Shown here in pieces: positions 24,688 through 33,691 of a stretch of 42,823 nucleotides of DNA; the stretch's first letter is position 1; each line of letters starts with the position of its first letter. Source of the stretch: Sphingomonas sp. UBA4766 (GTDB taxonomy: Bacteria; Pseudomonadota; Alphaproteobacteria; Sphingomonadales; Sphingomonadaceae); assembly GCA_002403415.1 (NCBI GenBank), contig DHHS01000171.1, positions 1 to 42,823 on the forward strand, written 5' to 3'. A model generated the notes under the pieces. It had not been told where the DNA came from and made no database searches. It worked only from the letters and a program-made list of their open reading frames with translations. A program made the translations under genes and the position numbers.

Positions 24688-25806
24688 ATGATGGATGGTG
24701 ATTTTCAGCTTGGCGCAAATCCGGCGGCGCGGCGCATTGTGGTCGCAATGTCGGGGGGCGTTGATTCTTCGGTGGTAGCAGCACTTGCCGCGCGCACCGG
24801 CGCCGAGACGATCGGGATCACGCTCCAGCTTTACGATCACGGCGAAGCGGTGGGCCGCGCGGGCAGTTGTTGCGCGGGCCGCGATATCCGCGACGCGCGC
24901 GCCGTGTGCGACCGATTGGGCATCGCGCATTATGTGTTCGACCATGAAACCGCATTTCGCGAGGCGGTGATCGACGATTTCGCCGACGAATATCTCGCCG
25001 GGCGCACCCCTATTCCGTGCATCAAATGCAATATGGGGCCAAAATTCACCGATCTGCTGAAACTTGCGCGCGATTTGGGCGCCGATTGCCTGGCAACCGG
25101 CCATTATGTCCGCCGGGTGGCGGGATCAGGCGGCGCCGAGCTTCACCGCGCGGTCGACCCGGCGCGCGATCAAAGCTATTTCCTGTTCGCGACGACGCCC
25201 GCGCAGCTCGACTATCTGCGCTTTCCGCTGGGGTCCATGCCGAAGGCACAGGTTCGAGCGCTCGCCTTTGAGTTGGGCCTTGGCGTCGCGGCCAAGCCCG
25301 ATAGCCAGGACATCTGCTTCGTGCCCGATGGCGATTATGCGCGCCTCGTCAAGAAATTGCGCCCTGAAGCCGATATCGGCGGCGATATTGTCGACGAAGC
25401 CGGGCGGGTGCTTGGCCAGCATCGCGGCCTCATCCATTTCACCGTCGGCCAGCGCCGCGGGCTGGAGATTGGCGGCACGCCCGAGCCGCTCTACGTGCTG
25501 CGGTTGGACGCAGCGGCGCGACGCATCGTCGTTGGCCCCAAAAGCGCCCTCGCGGTTTCGGGGGCGCGGCTGGGCGGGATTAACTGGATTGGCGGCGATC
25601 ATGCCGGGCCCCTTACCGCCAAAGTGCGCAGCCTCGCCAAGCCGGTGCCCGCGCGGCTCGATGGCGATCGGCTGATATTCGAGACCCCGGAATACGGTGT
25701 CGCACCAGGGCAGGCGGCGGTGCTCTACGCGGGTGATCGCGTGCTTGGCGGCGGTTGGATCATGGCGACCGAGCGGGCGGCGGCGGTCGAGGCCGCGGTC
25801 GCCTAA
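24688..25806 (+). CDS. mnmA: tRNA-specific 2-thiouridylase MnmA
   Basis: A 372-residue cytosolic enzyme that puts sulfur on U34 of tRNA-Lys, tRNA-Glu and tRNA-Gln, using ATP and a persulfide relay. The PP-loop is AMSGGVDSSV at ~20-29. The catalytic cysteine pair is C114 (CIKCNMGPKF) and C210 (SQDICFVPDGDY). Typical HFTVGQRRGL and PLYVLRLD segments follow in the beta-barrel half. ATG 24688 is the start, with an immediately following second ATG as alternative; the region upstream is not conserved in the family. Its last four bases overlap the convergent DUF4188 gene. Confidence 0.96.
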   Translation: MMDGDFQLGANPAARRIVVAMSGGVDSSVVAALAARTGAETIGITLQLYDHGEAVGRAGSCCAGRDIRDARAVCDRLGIAHYVFDHETAFREAVIDDFADEYLAGRTPIPCIKCNMGPKFTDLLKLARDLGADCLATGHYVRRVAGSGGAELHRAVDPARDQSYFLFATTPAQLDYLRFPLGSMPKAQVRALAFELGLGVAAKPDSQDICFVPDGDYARLVKKLRPEADIGGDIVDEAGRVLGQHRGLIHFTVGQRRGLEIGGTPEPLYVLRLDAAARRIVVGPKSALAVSGARLGGINWIGGDHAGPLTAKVRSLAKPVPARLDGDRLIFETPEYGVAPGQAAVLYAGDRVLGGGWIMATERAAAVEAAVA

Positions 25807-26282
25807 CTCCCCTCGATCCGGTCGCGTGCCACCTCGCGCTTGCCGGTCGCTGGCGCAAGCCCCGCTGCCTTGCCCAGCCCGAAGGCGGGCAAGTTATTGT
25901 AAAGTGTCTCGCTGCCGCCCCCGCGCACGGCATAGGTTTCGTGGAAAATGCCCACCGCCGCATTGCCGCGGACGGCGTGGTTGAACGCCGCCCAGGCCGG
26001 ACGATGCGCGGCGTCGACATTATGGGCATAGGCCTCCAGCGCGTCGAACGAGCGCCAATATTGGATCAGCACTGGCTGACGTGGCGATTTCCAGCACATT
26101 TCGTAAACAATAAAACCGCTATCACGATCGCGGTGCAATTCACCCAGCATGCGCGCCATCGCATTGAACACCGGCAGCCATTTGCCGATCGCGAACCACC
26201 GGTTCACGCGCATGCCGATGATGAAGACCACAATGTCGCCGCTGTGATTGGCGGTCATCCGTCCCGGCACGATCTTGGCCAT
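25803..26282 (-). CDS. DUF4188 domain protein
   Basis: A 159-residue protein starting MAKIVPGRMTANHSGDIVVFIIGMRVNRWFAIGKWLPVFNAM, the recognisable opening of DUF4188. It continues with LIQYWRSFDALEAYAHNVDAAHRPAWAAFNHAV, which resembles heme-containing aldoxime-dehydratase or monooxygenase-like ferredoxin folds. The function is not established. ATG 26282 is used because the extra 20 residues upstream are not conserved and overlap the next gene's end. It may be co-transcribed with the small membrane protein gene 14 bases upstream. Confidence 0.8.
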   Translation of the reverse strand: MAKIVPGRMTANHSGDIVVFIIGMRVNRWFAIGKWLPVFNAMARMLGELHRDRDSGFIVYEMCWKSPRQPVLIQYWRSFDALEAYAHNVDAAHRPAWAAFNHAVRGNAAVGIFHETYAVRGGGSETLYNNLPAFGLGKAAGLAPATGKREVARDRIEGS

Positions 26283-26296
26283 CGGCAATCCTTCAT

Positions 26297-26635
26297 TCAG
26301 GGAACGCGATAGGGCGTACCCTTGAACGGTTCGGGCTGGCACCCCAGCTCCGGGTCATAACGCACCGAGCGCGAGGCGAGCAGCGGGACATAAGCCGTGA
26401 CCGTCTTCAGCTTGGGATCATCCTTCAGGCTGATCTGTTCCATGCCGGGCTCAAAATCCTTGTAACAGCTGTTCAGGTCCCGATTGCCGATATAGCGGCA
26501 CGCGCAGGCCACGCGCGCGCCATAGCCAACGCCCAACTCGATCTTGGGCGTGATCGAACGCGCATAGCCCCATGCCGCGATCAGCGCGATCACGAACAGC
26601 GTCAGCGCGCCCAGCCCAATGCGTCTTGCCATCAT
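26297..26635 (-). CDS. Small single-pass membrane protein with conserved-looking cysteines
   Basis: A 112-residue protein (start ATG 26635 or the next codon) with one membrane segment at ~7-24 (IGLGALTLFVIALIAAWGYA). A periplasmic domain contains four cysteines (VACACRY, NSCYKDF, LGCQPEPF) that could form two disulfides. I do not recognise a family. It is divergent from the serine hydrolase gene with only 25 bases between the starts, so the two may share control. The frame extends much further upstream but only as antisense of that gene. Confidence 0.65.
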   Translation of the reverse strand: MMARRIGLGALTLFVIALIAAWGYARSITPKIELGVGYGARVACACRYIGNRDLNSCYKDFEPGMEQISLKDDPKLKTVTAYVPLLASRSVRYDPELGCQPEPFKGTPYRVP

Positions 26636-26660
26636 CGTCGCACACTCTATCGTGGTGGCG

Positions 26661-27713
26661 ATGCAACGCAAGCGTGCCCTCTTTGCGATCGCGGCCCTCA
26701 CGCTCGCCGGCGGCGCGACTCCGCTTGCCGCCGCGCCCGACGATGTGCTGAGCCCATTATTCTCGCCCGGCCTGGGCGAAACGCGCGCCGCAATTCTGGT
26801 CGAGGACGGGCGGGTGATCGCCAAGCGCTATGCGCCCGGCTTTTCGGACACGAATCGCTTCATCAGCTGGTCAACAGCCAAGACGATGACGGCGATGCTG
26901 ATCGGCGAGTTGGTGAGCGACGGCAAGCTCTCACTCGACGCGCCCGCGCCTGTTGCCGAGTGGCAAAAGCCGGGCGATCCGCGCGCGGCCATCACGCTGC
27001 GCCACCTGCTGCACATGGCCGCTGGCCTGAAACACACCGAAGTCGGCGATCCGGTGGAGGCAAGCGATACCAACCAGGTGCTGTTCGCAAGCGGCACCCA
27101 CAGCATGGCCGCGCGCGCAATCGCCCAGCCGCTGGAGGCCAAACCGGGCGCGAAGTTTGAATATAGCTCGCTGACCACGATCATCCTGTCCGAAATCATC
27201 ACCCGCACGCTGACCGAAAGCCGCGATGCGAAAACGCGCGCCAAGGCATATCGCGATTTCGCGTTCGAACGGCTTTACACACCCGCTGGGGCGACGGGGG
27301 TCGTGCTCGAATTCGACGGCGCGGGGACGCAGATTGGCGGCTCGCTGATCCATTTGTCGCTGCCTGATTTCGCCCGCGTCGGCGCGCTGCTGCTCGATGG
27401 GCGCGGCCCAGACGGAGCGCAAGTGATCGCGCCCGACTGGCTCGCTTTCATGAAGACGCCGTCGCCGCGCCAGCCGATTTACGGCGGCCAGACCTGGCTC
27501 AACCGCTTTGCCAAGACCGGCAAAGAACCCGCGATCGCGTCGATGAACGGCCATCTCGGCCAATATGTGCTGACGTTTCGCGGCGTGGGCCGCGACGGCA
27601 AACCGCATGCCTATGTACTGATCCGGCTCGGCAATACACGGCAGGACCGGCTAGACAGCGTGGAACAGGCGATGGGCACGCTCGCAGCGGAGCTGGTGCG
27701 GCCCGCACCGTAA
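26661..27713 (+). CDS. Beta-lactamase-fold serine hydrolase
   Basis: A 350-residue exported protein with a signal peptide (residues ~1-25, cut near PLAAA). The penicillin-binding-protein/class C fold is shown by the SxxK motif S71-T-A-K74 (ISWSTAKTM), the tyrosine Y168 in EYSS and the GHLGQ segment in place of KTG. HLLHMAAGLKH is another family hallmark. The YSS variant, rather than YAN, is usual for esterase or amide hydrolase members, as in 6-aminohexanoate-dimer hydrolase, so antibiotic resistance is not implied. ATG 26661 is chosen over 26619, whose extra residues overlap the divergent gene. It converges on the DUF3089 gene. Confidence 0.88.
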   Translation: MQRKRALFAIAALTLAGGATPLAAAPDDVLSPLFSPGLGETRAAILVEDGRVIAKRYAPGFSDTNRFISWSTAKTMTAMLIGELVSDGKLSLDAPAPVAEWQKPGDPRAAITLRHLLHMAAGLKHTEVGDPVEASDTNQVLFASGTHSMAARAIAQPLEAKPGAKFEYSSLTTIILSEIITRTLTESRDAKTRAKAYRDFAFERLYTPAGATGVVLEFDGAGTQIGGSLIHLSLPDFARVGALLLDGRGPDGAQVIAPDWLAFMKTPSPRQPIYGGQTWLNRFAKTGKEPAIASMNGHLGQYVLTFRGVGRDGKPHAYVLIRLGNTRQDRLDSVEQAMGTLAAELVRPAP

Positions 27714-27723
27714 TCCGCAGCGA

Positions 27724-28905
27724 TCACCGCTGCTTCGCGGCCCAAGCCTTTGCCTGTGTGTTGGTCAGTTCGACCAGATTGCCCATCACCACCGGCATGT
27801 CGATCAGGTGCAGCCCCCAATCGGCGAGCACCTTGTTCAGCACCGTGACATCGCCTGCAATCGTGTCGGTGCGGGGATCAGCGGGATCAGCGTTCACGGC
27901 GACCGCCAGATAGCTGAACTTGCCGTTCTGCACGCACTCGGTCGAGATCAATCCCGGCGCTTTGACGAACGGGGTGGTGACCGCCGGGCCATCCTTCACC
28001 CATGGTGCCTGAATGCCGCTGCCCAGCCCCGCGCCGCGCGTGCCGAGGTAATTATCGGTGAGGGCCTTGCCCCCGCCAAGCGCCGCCGGGTTGGTGCACG
28101 CGGCCACCATGCCCGGCGATGCCACCACGCCAAAGCGGCTGTTGTCCGGCGGCCGTGTCTCGGCCCGGAACGATACATAGGTGATGAGGCAGCCGGTCTG
28201 GGTCGCCTTGCGGCACAGCGGAAACGCCTTGAAATCGCCGCCTGTATCCTTGCCCTTTGGCACCGCAACATTGGTGCCGATCAGCATGGCGGAAATGATA
28301 CGCGCGGCCGCCGCTGGCTTGCCGTCAATCTCCTCGGCGATCAATTGCTTGAGCATCCCCGACCCCTGGCTATGCCCGATCAGCACGACGCCGCGCCCCT
28401 TGTTCTCGGTCGCCAGATAATGCGCCCACGCCGCTTTCACATCACCATAAGCGAGCGCGCGGTCGGCGGTCGCCGCAGTCGTCGTGCCCAACCGGCGCAG
28501 CCCGGCAAGCGTGATCTGGCGATACAGCGGCGCGAACACCCGACAATGTTTGGCAAAACGCGCGGCCTGAAAAGCGGCCACCGCCTTTTCCTCCAGACCG
28601 GGTTTCAGATCGGCGTTGGGCGTCGGGTCGAGCGAAACCGTGGGATAGACATAGAAGCAGTCGAACTGCGGCGCGGACGCGGGCTTGAACGCCTCAACGC
28701 TCTGGCGGCCATTGGCGGCGACAATCGTTGCGTCCTGCGGCGCGCTGCACGCATCGGCGCGACCGGGCAGGCACAGCCAGGTGTCGGGTTGTGCATAATC
28801 GGGGGCATGCCCGGGTGCGGCAGCGGGGTGTTGCGCGAGCAGCGGGGCGGCGAACATAGCCGCGCTCATGGCGACGACAGAAGCGATCAGGCGTGTGGGC
28901 GACAT
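27724..28905 (-). CDS. DUF3089 alpha/beta hydrolase
   Basis: A 393-residue exported protein with a signal peptide (~1-25, ending MFAAPLLAQ). The DUF3089 pattern is clear: DTWLCLPGR, FDCFYVYPTVS, then the nucleophile elbow VLIGHSQGSG with S179. The acid and histidine of the triad lie later. It is probably a lipase or esterase acting in the periplasm or outside; the substrate is unknown. A strong GGAGGAG lies upstream and both GTG 28911 and ATG 28905 have acceptable spacing; I use the ATG. It ends just ten bases from the convergent serine hydrolase gene. Confidence 0.85.
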   Translation of the reverse strand: MSPTRLIASVVAMSAAMFAAPLLAQHPAAAPGHAPDYAQPDTWLCLPGRADACSAPQDATIVAANGRQSVEAFKPASAPQFDCFYVYPTVSLDPTPNADLKPGLEEKAVAAFQAARFAKHCRVFAPLYRQITLAGLRRLGTTTAATADRALAYGDVKAAWAHYLATENKGRGVVLIGHSQGSGMLKQLIAEEIDGKPAAAARIISAMLIGTNVAVPKGKDTGGDFKAFPLCRKATQTGCLITYVSFRAETRPPDNSRFGVVASPGMVAACTNPAALGGGKALTDNYLGTRGAGLGSGIQAPWVKDGPAVTTPFVKAPGLISTECVQNGKFSYLAVAVNADPADPRTDTIAGDVTVLNKVLADWGLHLIDMPVVMGNLVELTNTQAKAWAAKQR

Positions 28906-28964
28906 TGGCACATCTCCTCCCCAATGTCCCCACCATAACGCAACTTCGCCCTGCGTCGAGGGGG

Positions 28965-29336
28965 TTAGAGCGGGTAGAGCGCCCCCATTATCCAGCGTCC
29001 CTCGCTGCGCAGCACGCCCCAGGCGCGAGCGGCGGCGCGGCTGTCCATTGCCTCCACACCAATCCCTTGCGCCTCAAGCGCTTCGATCAACGCCCGCGGC
29101 GGGTGGCAGAGGTTCGCTCCCGTGCCGAGCAGCAGAAATTCGGGGAGCGGGTCAAGGTCAAGCAGCGTGTCGAGCGCCGCCACCGTCAACGCCTCCAGCG
29201 GCGGCGGTGACCAGCCATCGGCACGCATGGGCGTGATGCGCAGCGCCGTGTAGATATTGTCGTCAACGCGAAATCCGCCGCGCGCGAAACCCGCAATGAT
29301 CGGGCCAGCGCCGGCCGAATCGCGCCCGAGCTTCAC
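28965..29336 (-). CDS. Mth938-like (DUF498) protein
   Basis: A 123-residue soluble protein: FRVDDNIYTALRITPMRADGW, then PEFLLLGTGANLCHPPRALIEALEAQGIGVEAMDSRAAARAWGVLRSEGR. These are the hallmarks of the Mth938-like/NDUFAF3 family. The start is a GTG that overlaps the secF stop (GTGA), showing translational coupling. In Alphaproteobacteria this gene regularly follows secDF, which suggests a membrane-protein assembly role; the mitochondrial relative helps assemble complex I. Confidence 0.9.
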   Translation of the reverse strand: MKLGRDSAGAGPIIAGFARGGFRVDDNIYTALRITPMRADGWSPPPLEALTVAALDTLLDLDPLPEFLLLGTGANLCHPPRALIEALEAQGIGVEAMDSRAAARAWGVLRSEGRWIMGALYPL

Positions 29337-30307
29337 GGCTCGCCCGGCCCGATCCGCTCCGCCCCCGCGATTGGCGACGGCTTGGCCGCCGCTGGCACTG
29401 CGGGTTCCGCCCGCAGACCAAGCGTGATGAGCAGCGACGATGACACATAGATCGACGAATAAGTGCCGACCACCACGCCCAAAATCATCGCGGCGGTAAA
29501 GGCGCGCAGCACATGCCCGCCGAAAATCAGCAATGCGACCAGCGCAAGCAAAATGGTGAGCGAGGTCATCACCGTACGCGGCAGCGTTTCATTGACGGAC
29601 AAGTCGACAATCTCGCGCATCTCCATCTTGCGATAACGGCGCATATTTTCGCGGATGCGATCGTCGATCACGATCTTGTCGTTGATCGAATAACCGATGA
29701 TGGTCAGCACCGCCGCCACAATATTGAGGTCGAACTCAAATTGCGTGATCGCAAAGAAGCCGAGCGTCATCAGCACGTCGTGGACAATCGCGACGACCGT
29801 TGACACGCCAAACTGCCACTCGAACCGCAAAATCGCAAACAAGCCAATGCCGAGCACCGCCAGCGCAACCGCCAACATCCCCTTCCAGATCAGCTCGTTC
29901 GACACCTTGCCCGACACCGCATCCTGTTTCGAAAAGCGCGCGTCGGGGAATTTCGCGGTGATTGCGGCCTGCACCTTCTTCACAACCGCTTCGGTGGCGC
30001 CCTTGTCCTGACTTTCGGGCGGGGGCAGGCGGATCGACACGGTCTTGCCATCGCCGTAGGGTTGCAGCCGCACTTCGCCCAGCCCCAGATCATCGACGGT
30101 CTTGCGCAGCGTTTCGATCGCAGGGGGATTGGCGAACTTCTCCTCGATCGTCAGCCCGCCGACAAAATCGACGCCCAGGTTGAGCCGGAAAAGCACCACG
30201 CAAATAATCGCCGCAATCGACAACAGCGTCGTCAGCCCAAACGCCCAATAGCGCAACTGGACAAAGGGAAGATTGGTATTGTCGGGGACAAGTTTCAAAA
30301 GCCGCAT
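29333..30307 (-). CDS. secF: Protein translocase subunit SecF
   Basis: A 324-residue inner-membrane protein with six transmembrane segments and a periplasmic domain between the first two. Hallmarks are LNLGVDFVGGLTIEEKF near the start and ITIIGYSINDKIVIDDRIRENMRRY in TM4. With SecD it uses the proton gradient to pull exported proteins from the SecYEG channel. The ATG at 30307 is chosen because the longer frame to 30364 overlaps the secD end. It lies 17 bases after secD. Confidence 0.96.
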   Translation of the reverse strand: MRLLKLVPDNTNLPFVQLRYWAFGLTTLLSIAAIICVVLFRLNLGVDFVGGLTIEEKFANPPAIETLRKTVDDLGLGEVRLQPYGDGKTVSIRLPPPESQDKGATEAVVKKVQAAITAKFPDARFSKQDAVSGKVSNELIWKGMLAVALAVLGIGLFAILRFEWQFGVSTVVAIVHDVLMTLGFFAITQFEFDLNIVAAVLTIIGYSINDKIVIDDRIRENMRRYRKMEMREIVDLSVNETLPRTVMTSLTILLALVALLIFGGHVLRAFTAAMILGVVVGTYSSIYVSSSLLITLGLRAEPAVPAAAKPSPIAGAERIGPGEP

Positions 30308-30324
30308 CGGAATTCGCCTACCAA

Positions 30325-31914
30325 TCAGATGTTCAGCGTCGCCGGGCGCACCCGCCGCAACCACAGCACGACCAACATTCGCGTAAAGACGACGGCGGTG
30401 AACACCGACGTCACAATGCCGATCAACAACACCACGGCAAAGCCCTTCACCGGCCCCGATCCCAAAAGCAGCATGATGACGCCTGAAATCGCGTGGGTCA
30501 CATTTGCCTCAAAAATTGTGCGGCTTGCCTCCTTATAACCAAGCTCGACCGATTGGAGGACACTGCGCCCGCGCCGCTGTTCCTCGCGGATGCGCTCGTT
30601 GATCAGCACGTTTGCGTCGACCGCCGTGCCGATGGTCAACACGAACCCGGCAATCCCCGGCAGCGTCAGCGTGCCGCCAATCACCGCCAGCACACCCAGG
30701 ATAATCAGCACGTTAATGACCACCGCGATATTCGCATAGACGCCAAAGCGGCCATAGGTGACCAGCATGAACACAATCACCGCCACCGTCGCGATGATCG
30801 ACGCGGTGATACCGGCGCGAATCGAATCCGCCCCCAGCTCGGGGCCAACGGTGCGCTCCTCCACCACCCGCAGCGCAACCGGCAGCTTGCCCGAACTGAG
30901 CGCGATGGCCAGCTCATTGGCGGACTGGACGGTGAACGACCCCTCGATATACCCCGAACCACCCAGAATCGCGGTGTTGATGCGCGGCGCCGAGATCACC
31001 TGATCATCGACGACGACCGCAAAACGCTTGCCGACATTGTCCTGTGTCACTTTTGCAAATTTGCGCCCGCCCTCGGTATTGAACCCGAATTCGACGATCG
31101 GCGAATTGTCCTCCTGCTTATACGCCTGCCGCGCGGTCAGCAGTTGGTCGCCGGTGATGATCGCGCGGCGCTGCACCACGATCTTCGCGCCCGGCCCGCC
31201 CTCTGGATAAGCGAGCGCCTGCGTGCCAGGGGGCAGGATGCCTCCTTCGGCATAGGGGACTTCGGCGACCATCTTGAACTCAAGCTTGGCGGTCTTGCCC
31301 AGCAAGTCCTTCAGCGCTTGCGGATCCTTCAGGCCCGGTACCTGCACGACGATGCGGTTGGTGCCCTGACGGATGATGGTCGGCTCGCGCGTGCCCAGCT
31401 TGTCGATGCGGGTGCGCACCACGTCGGTCGCGGTCTCCATGGCATCGTTGATCGCTTGCGCGGTGCCCGCTTGCGTCGGCTGCATCACCACCCGCGTGGC
31501 ATCGACGAACGACAAGTCCCAGTCGCGCTGCCCGGTCAGCCCCACCCCCGCGGTCAGCCGGTTGAGCCGCTCGCGCGCCGCCTCCAGCTGCGTCACATCG
31601 CGCAGGAGAAAGCTCAGCTTGCCGCCCTCTGTCGACACATCGCCAATCTGGATGCGCGGCGTGGCACTTCGCATTTCATTGACGATCTGCTCACGCATCG
31701 CCTCCACCCGGGCTTTCACCAGATCATCGGCATTGGCCTCCAGCAGCAAATAGCTGCCGCCCGCCAGGTCGAGCCCGAGGCTGACGCGCGGATGCGGGAA
31801 GCTGCCCCAGCGATCGGTGATACGTTCGGGGAGCAAAGTCGGCACCGCCAGCAGCATCAACGCCACCAGCAAGGCAATGATCGACGTGACTTTCCAGCGC
31901 GGGAAATCGAGCAT
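30325..31914 (-). CDS. secD: Protein translocase subunit SecD
   Basis: A 529-residue protein with one N-terminal segment, a large periplasmic P1 domain (from VSLGLDLAGGSYLLLEA) and five C-terminal segments. These include LPGIAGFVLTIGTAVDANVLINERIREE, the conserved motif that carries proton translocation. It forms the SecDF complex with the next gene. It starts eight bases after the yajC stop, so yajC-secD-secF-Mth938 form one operon read on the minus strand. Confidence 0.97.
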   Translation of the reverse strand: MLDFPRWKVTSIIALLVALMLLAVPTLLPERITDRWGSFPHPRVSLGLDLAGGSYLLLEANADDLVKARVEAMREQIVNEMRSATPRIQIGDVSTEGGKLSFLLRDVTQLEAARERLNRLTAGVGLTGQRDWDLSFVDATRVVMQPTQAGTAQAINDAMETATDVVRTRIDKLGTREPTIIRQGTNRIVVQVPGLKDPQALKDLLGKTAKLEFKMVAEVPYAEGGILPPGTQALAYPEGGPGAKIVVQRRAIITGDQLLTARQAYKQEDNSPIVEFGFNTEGGRKFAKVTQDNVGKRFAVVVDDQVISAPRINTAILGGSGYIEGSFTVQSANELAIALSSGKLPVALRVVEERTVGPELGADSIRAGITASIIATVAVIVFMLVTYGRFGVYANIAVVINVLIILGVLAVIGGTLTLPGIAGFVLTIGTAVDANVLINERIREEQRRGRSVLQSVELGYKEASRTIFEANVTHAISGVIMLLLGSGPVKGFAVVLLIGIVTSVFTAVVFTRMLVVLWLRRVRPATLNI

Positions 31915-31922
31915 GGTCCGGC

Positions 31923-32261
31923 TCAGTCGTTGGCGGGCTTGGTGGCGCCGCTGGGCGCGACGGCGGCGATCGTTGCCTTGACCACGCGGACGCGAACCCC
32001 TTGTGCGATTTCGATTTCGGCGACGCGATCATCAACCTTGGTCACTTTGCCGATGATGCCGCCAGCGGTAGTTACCTCATCGCCCTTCTTCACCGCATTG
32101 ACCGCGTTCTGCAGCGCCTTCATCCGCTTTTGCTGCGGGCGGATCATCAGGAAGTAAAAGGCGACAAACACCAGGAACAGCGGCGCAAGGCCGATGATCT
32201 GGGCAGTGGCGTCGCCATTTGCGGCGCCAGCGGTCTGGGCAAAGGCAGGGGATGCGAACAT
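31923..32261 (-). CDS. yajC: Preprotein translocase accessory protein YajC
   Basis: A 112-residue protein. One membrane segment (LAPLFLVFVAFYFLMIRPQQKR, residues ~23-44) is followed by a small beta-rich domain with VKKGDEVTTAGGIIGKVTKVDD, both diagnostic of YajC. ATG 32261 (MFASPAFAQ) is used because the residues further upstream are not conserved. YajC associates with SecDF. It is the first gene of its operon. Confidence 0.95.
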   Translation of the reverse strand: MFASPAFAQTAGAANGDATAQIIGLAPLFLVFVAFYFLMIRPQQKRMKALQNAVNAVKKGDEVTTAGGIIGKVTKVDDRVAEIEIAQGVRVRVVKATIAAVAPSGATKPAND

Positions 32262-32367
32262 GGGCGTCCTGATCGGGCTGGAATGGCGGCGCCGTTTTGG
32301 CCCGCCTGTCAAGCGCCGCGCGCTATCACGCGGATTGCCATTCTGCAACCAAGGACCGCAACGGGGC

Positions 32368-32396
32368 TTGCACCGCCCGCGCCACCCGCCTATGCG
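32368..32396 (+). promoter_or_regulatory. Promoter of tRNA-Pro(GGG)
   Basis: TTGCAC (32368-32373) and TATGCG (32391-32396) are 17 bases apart, a good housekeeping-sigma promoter. It ends 12 bases before the mature tRNA, so the leader is very short. Confidence 0.55.
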
Positions 32397-32408
32397 CCAC
32401 CCTTCGGT

Positions 32409-32485
32409 CGGGACGTAGCGCAGCCTGGTAGCGCATCACACTGGGGGTGTGGGGGTCGCAGGTTCGAATCCTGTCGTCCCGACCA
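32409..32485 (+). tRNA. tRNA-Pro (anticodon GGG)
   Basis: Acceptor CGGGACG pairs with CGTCCCG. The D arm, a seven-base anticodon loop CTGGGGG (anticodon GGG) and T arm GCAGGTTCGAATCCTGT are present, and CCA is encoded. It reads CCC/CCU proline codons. Confidence 0.97.
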
Positions 32486-32528
32486 AAGTTCGCCACGCGG
32501 GCGCCCCAGCCCTCCGGCGAGCCTCCCC

Positions 32529-33443
32529 CTAAGCCGCGTCGCTCATCAACACACGCTGGCGGTATTCTGCGGGCGACAGGCCGACCACCTGGCGGAAGCG
32601 CGTTGAAAAATGCGCGTGCGTGGTAAAACCCGTCTGACGGGCGACATCGGCAATCGCGGTCGATTTGTGGCGTAACAATTCGCGCGCCAGCCCAATACGC
32701 TCCTGCACGACATAGGCATAGGGCGGCATGCCGGTCGCATCCTTGAACGCGCGGACGAAGTGATAGCGGCTATAGCCCGCGACCGCGGCCAATTGCTCAA
32801 GCGTGATCGGCTGGTCGATATGGTCGCGGATATAGGCGCGCACCCGGCGCACAACATGCGGCGCAAGCGACAGGCGGCGATATTGGCAAAACTCGCCGTC
32901 CCAGGTCGATGTCGCGGCCAGCCGCGCGAGCAACGCATCGAAATGGCTGTGGGCGGCAAGCGCCTCATCCCGATTACCGCGCAGCGCGATCAACCGCCCA
33001 AACAGCGCCGCCGCCTCGGGATCAGGCCGGCCGATCGTCTCGGCAAAACTGACCGAGCCGGGATCGCGATCATAGGCCTCCGCTACCAGCTTCGCGAAAT
33101 ATTGGGGGTCGACATAAAGATGCGTGAACCCAATCGGCCCATCGGTCTGCCAGTGATAAACGCTGCCCGCCTCCACCGTGGTGATCGACTCGCGTTGCGC
33201 CTCGACAACGCGACGGCCGCCCGCGCCATCGCGCTGGACGCGCTTTGGCCCGATCTCATGAAGCACCACCATGTGATGATCGAGCGCGGGTTGTTGCATC
33301 ACGGCATCGGTGCCCGACCATGATTGTAGAAAGCCGCCCGGCAAGATCATCGGCGCTGCTGCGGGCTGATCCGCCATGGACTGCGCCCAGCTCCGCCACA
33401 GCCGCGGATCAGTTAAGAACGGACGTTCTTGTGCAGTTACCAT
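32529..33443 (-). CDS. AraC family transcriptional regulator
   Basis: A 304-residue regulator. The N-terminal ~200 residues form a cupin-like sensor (HHMVVLHEIGPKRVQRDG, SVYHWQTDGPIGFTHLYVDP). The C-terminal ~100 form the double HTH: ITLEQLAAVAGYSRYHFVRAFKDATGMPPYAYVVQERIGLARELL, then IADVARQTGFTTHAHFSTRFRQVVGLSPAEYRQ. It lies upstream of the MHS transporter on the same strand but the two are separated by an untranslated gap of ~250 bases, so control of that transporter is only a guess. The start could be ATG 33443 or a codon further upstream. Confidence 0.9.
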   Translation of the reverse strand: MVTAQERPFLTDPRLWRSWAQSMADQPAAAPMILPGGFLQSWSGTDAVMQQPALDHHMVVLHEIGPKRVQRDGAGGRRVVEAQRESITTVEAGSVYHWQTDGPIGFTHLYVDPQYFAKLVAEAYDRDPGSVSFAETIGRPDPEAAALFGRLIALRGNRDEALAAHSHFDALLARLAATSTWDGEFCQYRRLSLAPHVVRRVRAYIRDHIDQPITLEQLAAVAGYSRYHFVRAFKDATGMPPYAYVVQERIGLARELLRHKSTAIADVARQTGFTTHAHFSTRFRQVVGLSPAEYRQRVLMSDAA

Positions 33444-33691
33444 CGACCATCCCCCCGAAGCCACAATCGGAAATGGCGCGCCAATGCCCGTCGGTCAACC
33501 CGCGGAGACCAAGGGACAAAGGAGCAGGACTCCCGATCAATAAACGCGGACTAAGGTCGCTCATTTCGTGGCCGCACGGTCCAGCCCGGCTTATCGCTGC
33601 GGCGGATGCGGCTTGGCCCCGGCGTGCGGGTCACGCTGCCCATTGGCGTATTTCTGATCCTGGCGGCGGTGGATGGCACGGACAAAGCGGT

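Noticed and set aside
30493..32157. 554-codon plus-strand frame
   Set aside because: It is antisense to secD and yajC with shadow-type composition.
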